Shown in pieces: positions 27,301 through 38,366 of a stretch of DNA of 62,360 bases. Position 1 is the stretch's first letter, and each line of letters opens with the position of its first letter. The notes under the pieces are model-generated. The model ran no database searches, was not told the origin of the DNA, and saw only the letters and a program-made list of their open reading frames with translations. Where the stretch lies: positions 1 through 62,360 of the forward strand of contig CALXHQ010000025.1 in NCBI GenBank assembly GCA_944388145.1. Direction: 5' to 3'. Both the position numbers and the translations under genes were made by a program. The DNA is from an uncultured Gemmiger sp. Lineage in GTDB: Bacteria > Bacillota > Clostridia > Oscillospirales > Ruminococcaceae.

Positions 27301-29486
27301 CACAAACCACCCAGCATTCCCATATTCAGCAGCTGGCTGAGGAATTTGACCTGAACCCCAAATATGTTGAAGGAGCTGTTTCCCTGATTGACGCAGGCAA
27401 TACCATCCCTTTTATTGCCCGCTACCGCAAGGAAGCCACCGGCTCGATGGATGACCAGGTGTTGCGCAAACTGGGCGATCGCCTGGAATATCTCCGCGGC
27501 CTGGATACCCGCCGGGAGGAGGCGGCCCGCAGCATCACGGAACAGGGAGCCATGACACCCGATCTGGAAAAAAGTCTGTCTGCCGCCAAAACCCTGGCAG
27601 AGGTGGAGGACCTCTACCGTCCCTACAGGCCCAAGCGCAAAACCCGTGCCAGTATGGCGAAGGCGCGGGGGCTGCAGCCGCTGGCGGAAGCGATCCTGCG
27701 GCAAAATGCCGGGTTCGACCCGGCGGCCGAGGCTGCCAAATTTGTCAATGACGAGGTCCCTGACGCCGCTGCCGCCCTGGCGGGTGCCCAGGATATCTTG
27801 GCCGAACAGATTTCGGACGATGCCCGCTGCCGCGCAGAGCTGCGCCGCTTTTACCGCGCCTTCGGCATGGTGCGCAGCGTTTGTGCCAAGGAGGAGGACA
27901 GCGTCTACGCCCAGTATTACGACTATGCCGAGCCGCTCAGCAAGATCCCGGGCCATCGCATCCTGGCCCTGGACCGGGGCGAACGGGAAGGCTATCTCAA
28001 AGTCAGCGTTCAGGTGGAAACCGACCGGGCGGCGGCCATTACGGCAAAACTGTTTGTGCACCGCAATGGCGGCCCAAGCGCCGCTATTGTGGAGGCTGCC
28101 GCGCTGGACGCTTATAAGCGGTTGATCCATCCCAGCCTGGAAACCGAACTGCGGGGGGAACTGTCTGATGCTGCCGCCGAGGGCGCTATCCAGGTGTTTG
28201 GCGACAATCTGCGCCAGCTTTTGATGCAGCCGCCCATCCGCGGCAAGGTGGTCATGGGGCTGGACCCGGGCTACCGCATGGGTTGCAAGGTGGCGGTGGT
28301 GGATGCCACCGGCCGTGTGTTGGATACCGGTGTTGTTTATCCGGTGCCGGAATTCAAAAAGGTGGACCAGGCCAAGGCTGCGGTCAAGCGGATGATCCGG
28401 CAGGATCATGTGGAGCTGCTGGCCATTGGCAACGGTACCGCCGGCCGGGAAACCGAACAGTTTGCCGCCCAGGTCATCCGGGAACTGGCAGAGAGCGACG
28501 GCCTGCATCTGCAATACATGGTGGTCAGCGAGGCAGGGGCCAGTGTCTACTCGGCGTCCAAACTGGCGGCGGAGGAATTCCCTCAGTTTGATGTCAACCT
28601 TCGCAGCGCGGTTTCCATTGCACGGCGATTGCAGGACCCGCTGGCAGAACTGGTCAAAATTGACCCCAAAGCTGTCGGCGTTGGCCAGTATCAACATGAC
28701 ATGCCCCAAAAGCGCCTGAATGAGACACTGGACGGTGTGGTGGAAGACTGCGTCAACTCGGTGGGGGTGGACTTGAACACCGCATCGGCACCGCTTTTGC
28801 GCCGGGTGGCGGGCATCACGGCGGCCACCGCCAAAAACATTGTTGCCCGGCGGGACGCCGAGGGACCCTTTGCCAGCCGTGCCGAGCTGAAAAAGGTCAA
28901 GGGACTTGGCCCCAAAGCCTTTGAACAGTGCGCCGGGTTCCTGCGCCTGCCCGGCGCCAAAAACAAACTGGACGAGACTGCTGTTCACCCCGAAAGCTAT
29001 GCTGCCGCCAAGACGCTGCTGCAGGCCTGCGGCTATCGGGCAGCCGACATCGGTACGCCTGCTTTGGATGACCTGGATGCCCGGGTGGCAAAGCAGGGGG
29101 TGGCAAAGCTCTGCGCCGAAATCGGCGTGGGCGAGCCCACCCTGCGCGACATCGTTGCCGAGCTGAAAAAGCCCGGCCGCGATGTGCGCGACAGTCTGCC
29201 AAAGCCGTTGCTGCGCAGTGATGTGATGGGCATCGAGGACCTAAAGGCTGGCATGGAACTCACCGGTACGGTGCGCAATGTCATCGATTTTGGAGCCTTT
29301 GTGGACATTGGCGTTCATCAGGATGGGCTGGTTCATATTTCTCAGATCGCCGACCGGTTTATTAAACATCCGCGGGATGTGCTCAAGGTGGGCGATGTGG
29401 TCAATGTAAAGGTGCTGAGCGTGGACGTAAAGAAAAAGCGCATTGCCCTGACCATGAAGGGCGTTTCACAGTCAAAGGCACGGTAA
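27297..29486 (+). CDS. tex: Tex-family RNA-binding transcription accessory protein
   Basis: A 729-residue Tex protein, a conserved nucleic-acid-binding factor related to eukaryotic Spt6. It contains the N-terminal Tex helical region (IPFIARYRKEATGSMDD near 37-53), the YqgF/RuvC-like domain (KVVMGLDPGYRMGCKVAVVD), a helix-hairpin-helix part (AGITAATAKNIVARRD) and a C-terminal S1 domain from about residue 650 (GMELTGTVRNVIDFGAFVDIGVHQDGL). Start ATG 27297 follows AAAGGAG and overlaps the yfhO stop. Length is typical. Confidence 0.95.
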   Translation: MTQTTQHSHIQQLAEEFDLNPKYVEGAVSLIDAGNTIPFIARYRKEATGSMDDQVLRKLGDRLEYLRGLDTRREEAARSITEQGAMTPDLEKSLSAAKTLAEVEDLYRPYRPKRKTRASMAKARGLQPLAEAILRQNAGFDPAAEAAKFVNDEVPDAAAALAGAQDILAEQISDDARCRAELRRFYRAFGMVRSVCAKEEDSVYAQYYDYAEPLSKIPGHRILALDRGEREGYLKVSVQVETDRAAAITAKLFVHRNGGPSAAIVEAAALDAYKRLIHPSLETELRGELSDAAAEGAIQVFGDNLRQLLMQPPIRGKVVMGLDPGYRMGCKVAVVDATGRVLDTGVVYPVPEFKKVDQAKAAVKRMIRQDHVELLAIGNGTAGRETEQFAAQVIRELAESDGLHLQYMVVSEAGASVYSASKLAAEEFPQFDVNLRSAVSIARRLQDPLAELVKIDPKAVGVGQYQHDMPQKRLNETLDGVVEDCVNSVGVDLNTASAPLLRRVAGITAATAKNIVARRDAEGPFASRAELKKVKGLGPKAFEQCAGFLRLPGAKNKLDETAVHPESYAAAKTLLQACGYRAADIGTPALDDLDARVAKQGVAKLCAEIGVGEPTLRDIVAELKKPGRDVRDSLPKPLLRSDVMGIEDLKAGMELTGTVRNVIDFGAFVDIGVHQDGLVHISQIADRFIKHPRDVLKVGDVVNVKVLSVDVKKKRIALTMKGVSQSKAR

Positions 29487-29854
29487 ATTGCGGGGATAAA
29501 ACGGATCACAGGCCGGCAAGGTATGGAGTAATGTCTCTTTGATCTGGGCGCTGTGCCGTGAGAAAGGGCGCGGCGGGATTGTCAAAAAGGAAAACGGTGC
29601 CAAAATTCGACCTGAAAATCCAATAATATGGAACTGAATATCCAATCAAGAAACATTACTCGTTGCTAACAGGGAGAAAAACTGTTCAACCTGTCAAAAA
29701 GTTTTTCTTTCAATTGGATGTATTGTACAAAACGTGGAAATCCTGGACGATGCGTATGACAAATTCCCATCTGGGGTAAGTTGTATGCTATAATGATACT
29801 GCAAAGGTGGACCGGCTGTGGTTCGTCCCGCCTTGAGTAATGGAGGAAATGGAT
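29487..29854. other. Intergenic region between tex and the HPr-like gene, 368 bp
   Basis: Low-GC stretch. AGAAAAACT and AGTTTTTCT (about 29676-29710) form a hairpin followed by TTC, a possible terminator. The HPr-like promoter lies at 29786-29794. No supported gene. Confidence 0.5.
29786..29794 (+). promoter_or_regulatory. Extended -10 promoter of the HPr-like gene
   Basis: TGC-TATAAT (TATAAT at 29789-29794), about 61 bases before the start at 29855; no clear -35. Confidence 0.55.
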
Positions 29855-30076
29855 ATGGTAAGGCAAGTTAAGATTTCCAACTTCGCGGAAGTGCAGGGGA
29901 TCGTCTCTGCCGCTACGAAATGCCGCAATGAAGTTGGCGTTCACGATACAAAGGGCAGTGTGGCCGATGCGAAAAGCATCCTGGGCATGATGAGCCTGGA
30001 TTTTAGCCAGCCCGTCAAGATTGTCTGTGAAGATGAGGCGGAGCTTGACCAAGTGGTCGGCGCACTGCAGCAGTAA
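29855..30076 (+). CDS. HPr/Crh-like protein lacking the phosphotransfer histidine
   Basis: A 73-residue protein with the HPr fold pattern. The segment KSILGMMSLDF (about 40-50) matches the regulatory-serine helix of HPr (KSIMGVMSLG in Bacillus), so the serine phosphorylated by HPr kinase is present near residue 41. The GIHARPA active-site loop is missing: residues 10-16 read FAEVQGI, so there is no His15 equivalent. It cannot carry phosphate for the sugar PTS but could act as a Crh-like catabolite-repression cofactor, or as something else. The start at 29855 is set by GGAGGA; an ATG at 29840 lies on that site. It is a single-gene unit. Confidence 0.85.
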   Translation: MVRQVKISNFAEVQGIVSAATKCRNEVGVHDTKGSVADAKSILGMMSLDFSQPVKIVCEDEAELDQVVGALQQ

Positions 30077-30218
30077 ACTGGGTGTAAAATGCCAATATTG
30101 GGCCGGAGCCTGCTGGAAATGGCTCCGGCCATTGTTTTGCGGACCAGTGCGGTTCCGCCCCAACCGGTTGGTATTGCCTGCATTTTGAAAAATAATGACA
30201 ATTTTTTTGAAAAAGCTA

Positions 30219-30248
30219 TTGACTTATACCGTGCCTGTATGGTATTAT
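30219..30248 (+). promoter_or_regulatory. Promoter of the tRNA-Arg/tRNA-His unit
   Basis: TTGACT (30219-30224), 18-base spacer, TATTAT (30243-30248), 37 bases before the first tRNA. Confidence 0.75.
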
Positions 30249-30284
30249 AGCTCACGCAGCACGCCCCAGGCAAGAACAACCTGT

Positions 30285-30358
<74 letters not shown>

Positions 30359-30369
30359 TCCTTTAATGT

Positions 30370-30448
30370 GGTGCCTATAGCGTAGATGGCCTAACGCGCC
30401 AGATTGTGGCTCTGGAGATCGAGGGTTCGAATCCCTCTAGGCACCCCA
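30370..30448 (+). tRNA. tRNA-His (anticodon GTG)
   Basis: Acceptor GTGCCTA/TAGGCAC, with the extra 5' G (30370) opposite discriminator C that is diagnostic of tRNA-His. D stem GCGT/ACGC, anticodon stem CCAGA/TCTGG around TTGTGGC. CCA is encoded (30446-30448). Confidence 0.97.
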
Positions 30449-30450
30449 CC

Positions 30451-30489
30451 AAAGACCGTACAGTAGTTCTTTGCTGCACGGTCTTTTTT
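30451..30489 (+). terminator. Terminator after tRNA-His
   Basis: AAAGACCGT pairs with ACGGTCTTT, followed by TTT. It separates the Arg/His pair from tRNA-Gln. Confidence 0.85.
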
Positions 30490-30527
30490 CGTCAAACGGG
30501 GTCCGGGTATCCGCGACCTTTCTATAT

Positions 30528-30602
30528 TGGGCCGTCGCCAAGCGGTAAGGCAGAGGACTTTGACTCCTCCATCCGTCGGTTCAAATCCGGCCGGCCCAAC
30601 CA
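30528..30602 (+). tRNA. tRNA-Gln (anticodon TTG)
   Basis: Acceptor TGGGCCG/CGGCCCA with discriminator A and encoded CCA (30600-30602). The weak first U-A pair is typical for tRNA-Gln. Anticodon stem GAGGA/TCCTC around CTTTGAC. No clear promoter lies between the preceding terminator and this gene. Confidence 0.97.
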
Positions 30603-30646
30603 AAAAGCGAAAGACATCGGCAATGGCCCCTGCCTTTCGCTTTTTC
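30602..30646 (+). terminator. Terminator after tRNA-Gln
   Basis: AAAAAGCGAAAG pairs with CTTTCGCTTTTT across a 20-base loop, ending in a T-run. Confidence 0.85.
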
Positions 30647-30668
30647 TATGCCTGTCTGTCAGGGATAG

Positions 30669-32852
<2,184 letters not shown>

Positions 32853-32856
32853 GGGC

Positions 32857-32885
32857 TTGCCCTGCCTGCCGTAAGGTCGTATAAT
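32857..32885 (+). promoter_or_regulatory. Promoter of lysA
   Basis: TTGCCC (32857-32862), 17-base spacer, TATAAT (32880-32885), leaving a leader of about 105 bases. No lysine riboswitch of the usual size fits in that space. Confidence 0.6.
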
Positions 32886-32999
32886 ATAAGCCATATTGTA
32901 TAAAAATACTGTCCGCAGCTGTGCAAACTGCCCTGCAAGCAGGAGTGCGGGCAACCAGCGGAAGGCCATGCGCCCTTCCGCCGAAAGGGGAAGAAAGTA

Positions 33000-34271
33000 A
33001 TGTCTGAAAAAAGGCCGTTCATCACGCTCTCCCAGGCACAGGACATCATCGCCGATGTGCCCACGCCGTTCCACCTCTATGACGAAAAGGGCATCCGCGA
33101 AAATGCCCGCCGTGTCAACCAGGCGTTTGCCTGGAATAAAGGCTTCAAGGAATATTTCGCCGTCAAGGCTACGCCCAACCCCTACCTGCTCTCCATCCTG
33201 AAGGAAGAGGGCTGCGGCGTGGACTGCTCCAGCTATACCGAGCTGCTGCTGAGCGAAGCCTGCGATTTTTCCGGCAGCGAAATCATGTTCTCCTCCAACG
33301 ACACCCCGGCCGAGGATATGAAGAAGGCGTATGACCTGAACGCTTACATCAACCTGGACGACCTGACCCATGTGGATTTCCTGGCCAAGGTGGCGGGTGT
33401 GCCCAAAACAGTGTTCTGCCGCTACAATCCCGGCGGTACCTTTGACCTGGGCAACGGTATTATGGATAACCCCGGCGATGCCAAGTACGGCATGACCGAA
33501 AACCAGATGGCCGAGGCATATACCCGCCTGATGGCCATGGGTGCCGAGAAGTTTGGCATCCATGCCTTCCTGGCCAGCAACACCGTCACCGATGATTATT
33601 ACCCTGAGCTGGCCGGTATCCTGTTTGAGCTGGCGGTCCGCCTGCACAAGCGCACCGGCGCCAACATCAAGTATATCAACCTGTCCGGCGGCGTTGGCGT
33701 TGCCTACCGCCCGGAGCAGCGGGAAAACGACATCATGACCATCGGCGAGGGCGTGCGCAAAAAGTTTGAGGAGATCCTGGTACCCGCCGGCATGGGCGAT
33801 ATTGCCATCTTTACCGAGATGGGCCGCTTTATGCTGGCGCCCTACGGATGCCTGGTCACCACCGCCATCCACGAAAAGCACATCTATAAGGAGTATATCG
33901 GTGTGGATGCCTGCGCCGCCAACCTGATGCGCCCGGCCATGTATGGCAGCTACCATCACATCACCGTGCTGGGCAAGGAGGACGCCCCCTGCGACCACAA
34001 GTACGACGTCACAGGCGGCCTGTGCGAGAACAACGACAAGTTTGCCATTGACCGCATGTTGCCCAAAATCGATAGGGGGGATGTGCTGGTTATCCATGAT
34101 ACCGGCGCCCATGGCTTCTCGATGGGCTACAACTACAACGGCAAGCTGCGCAGTGCCGAGGTGCTGCTGAGAGAGGACGGTTCCCACCAGCTGATCCGCC
34201 GTGCCGAGACGCCCGCCGATTACTTCGCAACCTTGGACTGCACCCCCTATTACAAAAAGCTGGAACTGTGA
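33000..34271 (+). CDS. lysA: Diaminopimelate decarboxylase
   Basis: A 423-residue PLP enzyme of the fold-III decarboxylase group, converting meso-diaminopimelate to L-lysine. The PLP lysine is in EYFAVKATPNPYLLSIL (near residue 58), followed by GCGVDCSSYTELLL. The glycine-rich PLP-phosphate loop is INLSGGVGVAYRPEQ, the C-terminal domain has EMGRFMLAPYGCLVT, and the CENND motif supplies the active-site cysteine. The N-terminus is shorter and the sequence more clostridial than E. coli LysA. Start at 33000 after GGGGAAGAAAG. It is monocistronic, ended by a hairpin at 34347-34373. Confidence 0.92.
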   Translation: MSEKRPFITLSQAQDIIADVPTPFHLYDEKGIRENARRVNQAFAWNKGFKEYFAVKATPNPYLLSILKEEGCGVDCSSYTELLLSEACDFSGSEIMFSSNDTPAEDMKKAYDLNAYINLDDLTHVDFLAKVAGVPKTVFCRYNPGGTFDLGNGIMDNPGDAKYGMTENQMAEAYTRLMAMGAEKFGIHAFLASNTVTDDYYPELAGILFELAVRLHKRTGANIKYINLSGGVGVAYRPEQRENDIMTIGEGVRKKFEEILVPAGMGDIAIFTEMGRFMLAPYGCLVTTAIHEKHIYKEYIGVDACAANLMRPAMYGSYHHITVLGKEDAPCDHKYDVTGGLCENNDKFAIDRMLPKIDRGDVLVIHDTGAHGFSMGYNYNGKLRSAEVLLREDGSHQLIRRAETPADYFATLDCTPYYKKLEL

Positions 34272-34346
34272 CGGCAGGGCAGGACCTAACAATAGCGGAT
34301 GAAAGTACCCGGAGTAAATTTCTGACGCTGTACCGAACTGGCTGCA

Positions 34347-34373
34347 ACAAGGGCGCTGTGCCCTTGATTTTTG
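34347..34373 (+). terminator. lysA terminator
   Basis: CAAGGGC pairs with GCCCTTG and is followed by ATTTTT. Directly behind it another stem, CCGCGCC/GGCGCGG with an inner GATC/GATC pair (34376-34409), has no T-run. Confidence 0.7.
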
Positions 34374-34458
34374 ACCGCGCCGATCCCTGCATTTCTGATC
34401 GGGGCGCGGATTGGAATGGAGATGATCCGGGCGGACTTTCGAGTTGACGCGTGATGCC

Positions 34459-34511
34459 AAACCTCGCATAAAATTCGGCCTTTTCTTTTGAAAAGGCAAA
34501 TGGTGAGGTTT
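34459..34511. repeat. Nested inverted repeats before the ABC exporter gene
   Basis: AAACCTC (34459-34465) pairs with GAGGTTT (34505-34511). Inside lies a perfect 7-bp hairpin GCCTTTT/AAAAGGC (34478-34497). The right outer arm overlaps the GGTGAGG ribosome binding site of the gene starting at 34521. A weak promoter (TTGACG 34444-34449, ATAAAA about 34468) overlaps the left arm. Confidence 0.7.
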
Positions 34512-34520
34512 GTGTAAACG

Positions 34521-36125
34521 ATGATACGATATTTTCAAACAGACCGATTCTCCGGTATCGGTTACCTTCTCTGCGTTCCGGTTTCCTGCCTGGCGTCGGT
34601 TCGCTTTGCTCTTTCCACCCAGCCTGTCATTGACAGTGTGCTGCGTATGCAGGTGGCCGAGTTCCCAAAAATCGCCCTTGGGTTTGCCTTTTGGGGGATG
34701 CTGGATGTATGCCTGCTGCTTGTCATGGAAATGCTGCGCCTCCGGTTGCTGAAGCACATCAATGTGGCGCTGAAAGAAGACCTGTGCGGTGCTGCTCTCC
34801 GGGAGAGCTATCAGGCGTATGCCGCCAAAAACAGCGATGTCTTATCCGTTGTGACCAACGATGCCAAAACAGTATCCGACTGCTACTTTGCTTCGCTGCT
34901 GTCACTGTACCGGGCGATCTGGAGCTTTTTCTTTTCTCTCTTTACAGCAGTCTGTCTCAGCCCTGCAATTACGGCTGTCATTTTGCTGGTCGGCGTGGTC
35001 TCGGTTCTGGTTCCCCGATTGCTGGGGAAACGGATCGACCGGTTGCAGGTCAAACTGTCCGACCAAAAAGAGACGTACAGCAAACTGGTACAGGATATGA
35101 TGGAGGGGCTCCCCACAATCAAAACGATGCAGGCCGAGCAGTTTTTTGCCCAAAAGCACCATCTCAGCAACGCCAAAACGGAAGAGCTGGAATGCAGGGT
35201 CGATGTCAGCCTATATTTCGCCACCTGGTTTTCGGGGCTGTGCAGTTCCGCTGCCTATATCGCCACGCTGCTTTTGGGCGGCGCGCTTGCGCTGCAAGGG
35301 CGCATGACCGCCGGACTTGTGGTCGGCATTTCACAGTTGATCGGCGGGGTGGTGGCACCGCTGGAACAGGTGCCGGCTCTCTTGGCCAGGATCCGTTCCG
35401 TCAGCTCTGTCTGCAAAAAATGCAGAAACCTGCTTGACAGCCGGCCCGCCGAGCCGCTCTCGAACGATACGGGGGATCAGCTGTTGTGCAAGGACGCGGC
35501 GTTCCATTACCCAGGCACGCACAACGGCATTGAGGATTTCACCTATGCGTTCGAGATGGGAAAAAAGTATTTGCTGGCGGGGGCCTCGGGTTGCGGAAAG
35601 TCCACGCTGGGGCAGTTGCTTGCCGGGCTTTACCGCTGCGAGTCGGGGAGCATCCAGTATCCCGGCATTGCAGCCGGGAAAAACGGTGTTTTGTGCGTCA
35701 GCCAGAAAGCGCATGTGTTTCGGGATACGCTGCGAAACAACGTCGCGCTCGGCGAGCCATATACAGACGAGGAAATTCTGGCAGCGCTGGATCAATGCCA
35801 GCTGACTGAATTTGCTGCCAACCTCCCGGGCGGCCTTGACGAGGTGCTGCAGGAACAGTATTCCTGCTCTGGCGGGGAGGCTGCCCGCCTCAACCTGGCA
35901 AGGGCAGTTTTGCGCAAACCCAGGATCCTGGTGACCGACGAGATCACCGCCAACCTGGACGCTCCCACATCGAAGCGAATTGATGCGATGCTGGCCTCCC
36001 TGCACGGTGTGCTTCTCATCACTATTACACACAGGATCAGCCGGGACCTGGCGGCGCAGTATGACCAAATTTTGTATTTGGAAAATGGCCGGTTGGTCGG
36101 CAGCAGAACTCTGCATGACCGGTGA
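34521..36125 (+). CDS. ABC transporter, fused permease and ATPase
   Basis: A 534-residue half-transporter of the exporter type. Six membrane helices occupy about residues 10-300. The nucleotide-binding domain has Walker [17 protein letters not shown]-loop [12 protein letters not shown], signature [14 protein letters not shown], Walker [13 protein letters not shown] and switch histidine TITHR. No N-terminal C39 peptidase is present. The domain order fits exporters of lipids, peptides or drugs. It is alone, with no partner half-transporter or precursor peptide gene nearby, so it likely works as a homodimer. The ribosome binding site (GGTGAGG) is weak and 12 bases from the ATG. Confidence 0.9.
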   Translation: MIRYFQTDRFSGIGYLLCVPVSCLASVRFALSTQPVIDSVLRMQVAEFPKIALGFAFWGMLDVCLLLVMEMLRLRLLKHINVALKEDLCGAALRESYQAYAAKNSDVLSVVTNDAKTVSDCYFASLLSLYRAIWSFFFSLFTAVCLSPAITAVILLVGVVSVLVPRLLGKRIDRLQVKLSDQKETYSKLVQDMMEGLPTIKTMQAEQFFAQKHHLSNAKTEELECRVDVSLYFATWFSGLCSSAAYIATLLLGGALALQGRMTAGLVVGISQLIGGVVAPLEQVPALLARIRSVSSVCKKCRNLLDSRPAEPLSNDTGDQLLCKDAAFHYPGTHNGIEDFTYAFEMGKKYLLAGASGCGKSTLGQLLAGLYRCESGSIQYPGIAAGKNGVLCVSQKAHVFRDTLRNNVALGEPYTDEEILAALDQCQLTEFAANLPGGLDEVLQEQYSCSGGEAARLNLARAVLRKPRILVTDEITANLDAPTSKRIDAMLASLHGVLLITITHRISRDLAAQYDQILYLENGRLVGSRTLHDR

Positions 36126-36254
36126 AAGCAAAACGGCGTATCCGGCTGGATGCTGTATGACCCCGGAAAAAGCTTGCCTGCGGTCCGACCGTCGCCTGGG
36201 TAGAGCGGGTGCTGCCGAAAAAACTGCATGGGGATCCCCGGACGAAAAAAATGC

Positions 36255-36283
36255 TTGCATTCGCCACCCGTTTGTGCTATTAT
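36255..36283 (+). promoter_or_regulatory. Promoter of the rplS operon
   Basis: TTGCAT (36255-36260), 17-base spacer, TATTAT (36278-36283). Confidence 0.6.
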
Positions 36284-36289
36284 ATTTTA

Positions 36290-36396
36290 GCGTTAGCGCC
36301 GCCGGCCCCACCGGCGGGATAATGACAATATCATTAAACAGGCGGTCCTCTGCCGAGGTTTTCGGGTATGAACGTCGAACAAATGGAGGAAAATTC
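36290..36396 (+). promoter_or_regulatory. rplS leader, possible autoregulatory L19 leader
   Basis: The leader contains a perfect stem CCGCCGG/CCGGCGG (36299-36305 with 36311-36317) and a smaller CCTC/GAGG hairpin (36347-36358) before the GGAGG of rplS. L19 leaders are known upstream of rplS in Firmicutes; whether this matches that family needs a covariance-model search. Confidence 0.4.
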
Positions 36397-36738
36397 ATGG
36401 ACGCATTCAAGACTCTCACCGAGGGCATGATCAAAGAGAACCAGCCCAAGTTCGAAATCGGCGATACCGTTCGCGTCTCCGTCCGCATCAAGGAAGGCGA
36501 CAAGGAGCGTATCCAGGCTTTTGAGGGTACCGTTATCGCAAAGAAGCACGGCGGCATCGCCGAGACTTTCACCGTTCGCCGCACTTCTTACGGCGTCGGC
36601 GTCGAGCGCGTGTTCCCGGTCAACAGCCCGTTTGTCGAAAAGGTCGAGGTTGTTCGCCGCGGCAAGGTTCGCCGTGCGAAGCTCTTCTACCTGCGTGAAC
36701 GCACCGGCAAGGCTGCCAAGGTCAAGGCTCGCATCTGA
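36397..36738 (+). CDS. rplS: 50S ribosomal protein L19
   Basis: A 113-residue L19 at the 30S-50S interface. Visible motifs are [67 protein letters not shown] in blocks, and the basic tail. It starts at 36397 after GGAGGA. The longer in-frame reading from 35980 is the tail of the previous gene in another frame and is rejected. It heads an operon-like run with lepB and rbgA. Confidence 0.98.
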   Translation: MDAFKTLTEGMIKENQPKFEIGDTVRVSVRIKEGDKERIQAFEGTVIAKKHGGIAETFTVRRTSYGVGVERVFPVNSPFVEKVEVVRRGKVRRAKLFYLRERTGKAAKVKARI

Positions 36739-36749
36739 GTACAAGAAGA

Positions 36750-36781
36750 AGGGGAGGACGGCGTTCGTTCTCCCTTTTTCT
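36750..36781 (+). terminator. Terminator-like hairpin after rplS
   Basis: GGGGAG-GACG pairs with CGTT-CTCCC and is followed by TTTTTC. It may attenuate rather than fully stop transcription into lepB. Confidence 0.75.
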
Positions 36782-36831
36782 TATTTTATATTTTAGCTTA
36801 GCCGCTGCCGGAAGGAGGAAACCGGTTACCG

Positions 36832-37365
36832 ATGAACCGCACAAAATCCAATTATGGCCTGCTGGAATGGATTGACTCGCTGGTATTTGCAGCCGTTGCT
36901 CTGGCGCTGGTGTTCACGTTTGGCGTGCGCATCGTGCAGGTGGATGGTTCCTCCATGAATCCCGGCCTGGTCAACGGGGAGCGCCTGCTGCTCTCCAGTT
37001 TGCCCTATGAGCCGGAGTATGGCGACGTGGTGGTGATTGATAGCTATACCAATTATGGCAAGCTGCTCATCAAGCGGGTGATCGGCAAGGAGGGCGACGT
37101 CATCAACATCGACTTTGACACCGGCGTTGTCTACCGCAATGGCGAGCCGCTGGACGAACCCTATACCGCTGAGCCCACCTATCTGTACGAAGGGGTTGAT
37201 TTTCCCCTGACTGTGCCGGACGGTATGCTTTTTATCATGGGGGATAACCGCAACAACTCCAAGGACAGCCGCTCCCCGGAGATCGGTTTTGTGTCCGAAG
37301 GGGACGTGCTGGGCAAGGCGGTGCTGCGCCTGACACCGTTTGACAAATTCGGCCTTATCTCATAA
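36832..37365 (+). CDS. lepB: Type I signal peptidase
   Basis: A 177-residue signal peptidase that removes signal peptides on the outer face of the membrane. One N-terminal helix (about 13-33) is followed by VDGSSMNPGL with the serine nucleophile near residue 41, the RLLL box, the catalytic lysine in GKLLIKRVIGKEGDV near 81, and the boxes DGMLFIMGDNRNNSKDSR and GKAVLR. Size fits the short Gram-positive form. The start follows GGAAGGAGG. Confidence 0.96.
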   Translation: MNRTKSNYGLLEWIDSLVFAAVALALVFTFGVRIVQVDGSSMNPGLVNGERLLLSSLPYEPEYGDVVVIDSYTNYGKLLIKRVIGKEGDVINIDFDTGVVYRNGEPLDEPYTAEPTYLYEGVDFPLTVPDGMLFIMGDNRNNSKDSRSPEIGFVSEGDVLGKAVLRLTPFDKFGLIS

Positions 37366-37394
37366 TATCATCACTGCAACTGGAGGGGAACCCA

Positions 37395-38366
37395 ATGGAC
37401 GATATGACAGGGGTCAACCGCCGGGTAATTCAATGGTTCCCCGGCCACATGGCCAAAACTTTGCGCATGATGGAAAAGGAAATCCGCAATGTGGACTGTG
37501 TGCTGCAGATCCTGGACGCGCGCATCCCGCTTTCCAGCCTGAACCCTGAAATCGAGCGGATTACCCGGGGCAAACCGCATCTTTATCTCTTGAACAAGGC
37601 AGATCTGGCCGACCCGGAAATCACCAAGCAGTGGCTGGACTATTTCAAATCGGCCGGCGCCGGCTGTCTGGCCGTGGATGCCCGCCAGAAAAAGGCAGCC
37701 AATGCGGTGCGCGGCCCCATTTTGGCCGAGCTTTCCGCCCTGCTTGCCCGCCGCCGCAGTCGCGGCATGGCGGGGGCCCGAACCCGGGTGATGGTGGTGG
37801 GCATCCCCAATGTGGGCAAGTCCACCTTTATCAATTCCTTTGCTGGCGAGGCTCGTGCCAAGGCAGCCAACAAACCCGGTGTCACCCGCGGCAAGCAGTG
37901 GATCACCGTGGGCGATTTTGACCTGCTGGATATGCCCGGTGTGCTGTGGAAAAAGTTTGACACGCTGGAAACGGCCACCAATCTGGCATTCATTGGTTCC
38001 ATCCGGGATGATATCCTGGACATTGAGGAACTGGCCTGCGGCCTGCTCAGCAGTGTGCGGACCATCTATCCCCAGCGCCTGCTGGAACGCTACAAGCTGG
38101 ACGAGCCTGCCCTGGAACTGTCTGCCTATGACCTGCTTTTGGCCATCGGCGCAAAGCGGGGGATGCTGGTCTCGGGCGGCGAGGTGGACTCCGAGCGCGC
38201 TGCCCGGATGCTGGTGGGTGAGTTCCGTGCCAGCAAGTGGGGCCGCATCTCGCTGGAGCGCCCGCCCCGTCCCACAGAGGAGCAGATCGACTGGGAGGAT
38301 GGGTACGACGCAGCAGAGCCCGGTGCCCCCGCAAAGGAGGAAAGCGATGCCCCGCAAGACGATTGA
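37395..38366 (+). CDS. rbgA: Ribosome biogenesis GTPase YlqF/RbgA
   Basis: A 323-residue circularly permuted GTPase needed for late 50S assembly. The motif order G4-G5-G1-G2-G3 is seen: NKADL, then a short SA-like region, then [20 protein letters not shown] and DMPGV. The C-terminal region carries the ANTAR-like RNA-binding helix. It begins [23 protein letters not shown], the family's N-terminal block. The last 40 residues form an acidic tail. The stop overlaps the rnhB start by 20 bases. Confidence 0.96.
   Translation: MDDMTGVNRRVIQWFPGHMAKTLRMMEKEIRNVDCVLQILDARIPLSSLNPEIERITRGKPHLYLLNKADLADPEITKQWLDYFKSAGAGCLAVDARQKKAANAVRGPILAELSALLARRRSRGMAGARTRVMVVGIPNVGKSTFINSFAGEARAKAANKPGVTRGKQWITVGDFDLLDMPGVLWKKFDTLETATNLAFIGSIRDDILDIEELACGLLSSVRTIYPQRLLERYKLDEPALELSAYDLLLAIGAKRGMLVSGGEVDSERAARMLVGEFRASKWGRISLERPPRPTEEQIDWEDGYDAAEPGAPAKEESDAPQDD

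Noticed and set aside
32886-32999. Lysine riboswitch before lysA
   Set aside because: The leader is about 105 bases, too short for the full aptamer, and no matching pairing was found.
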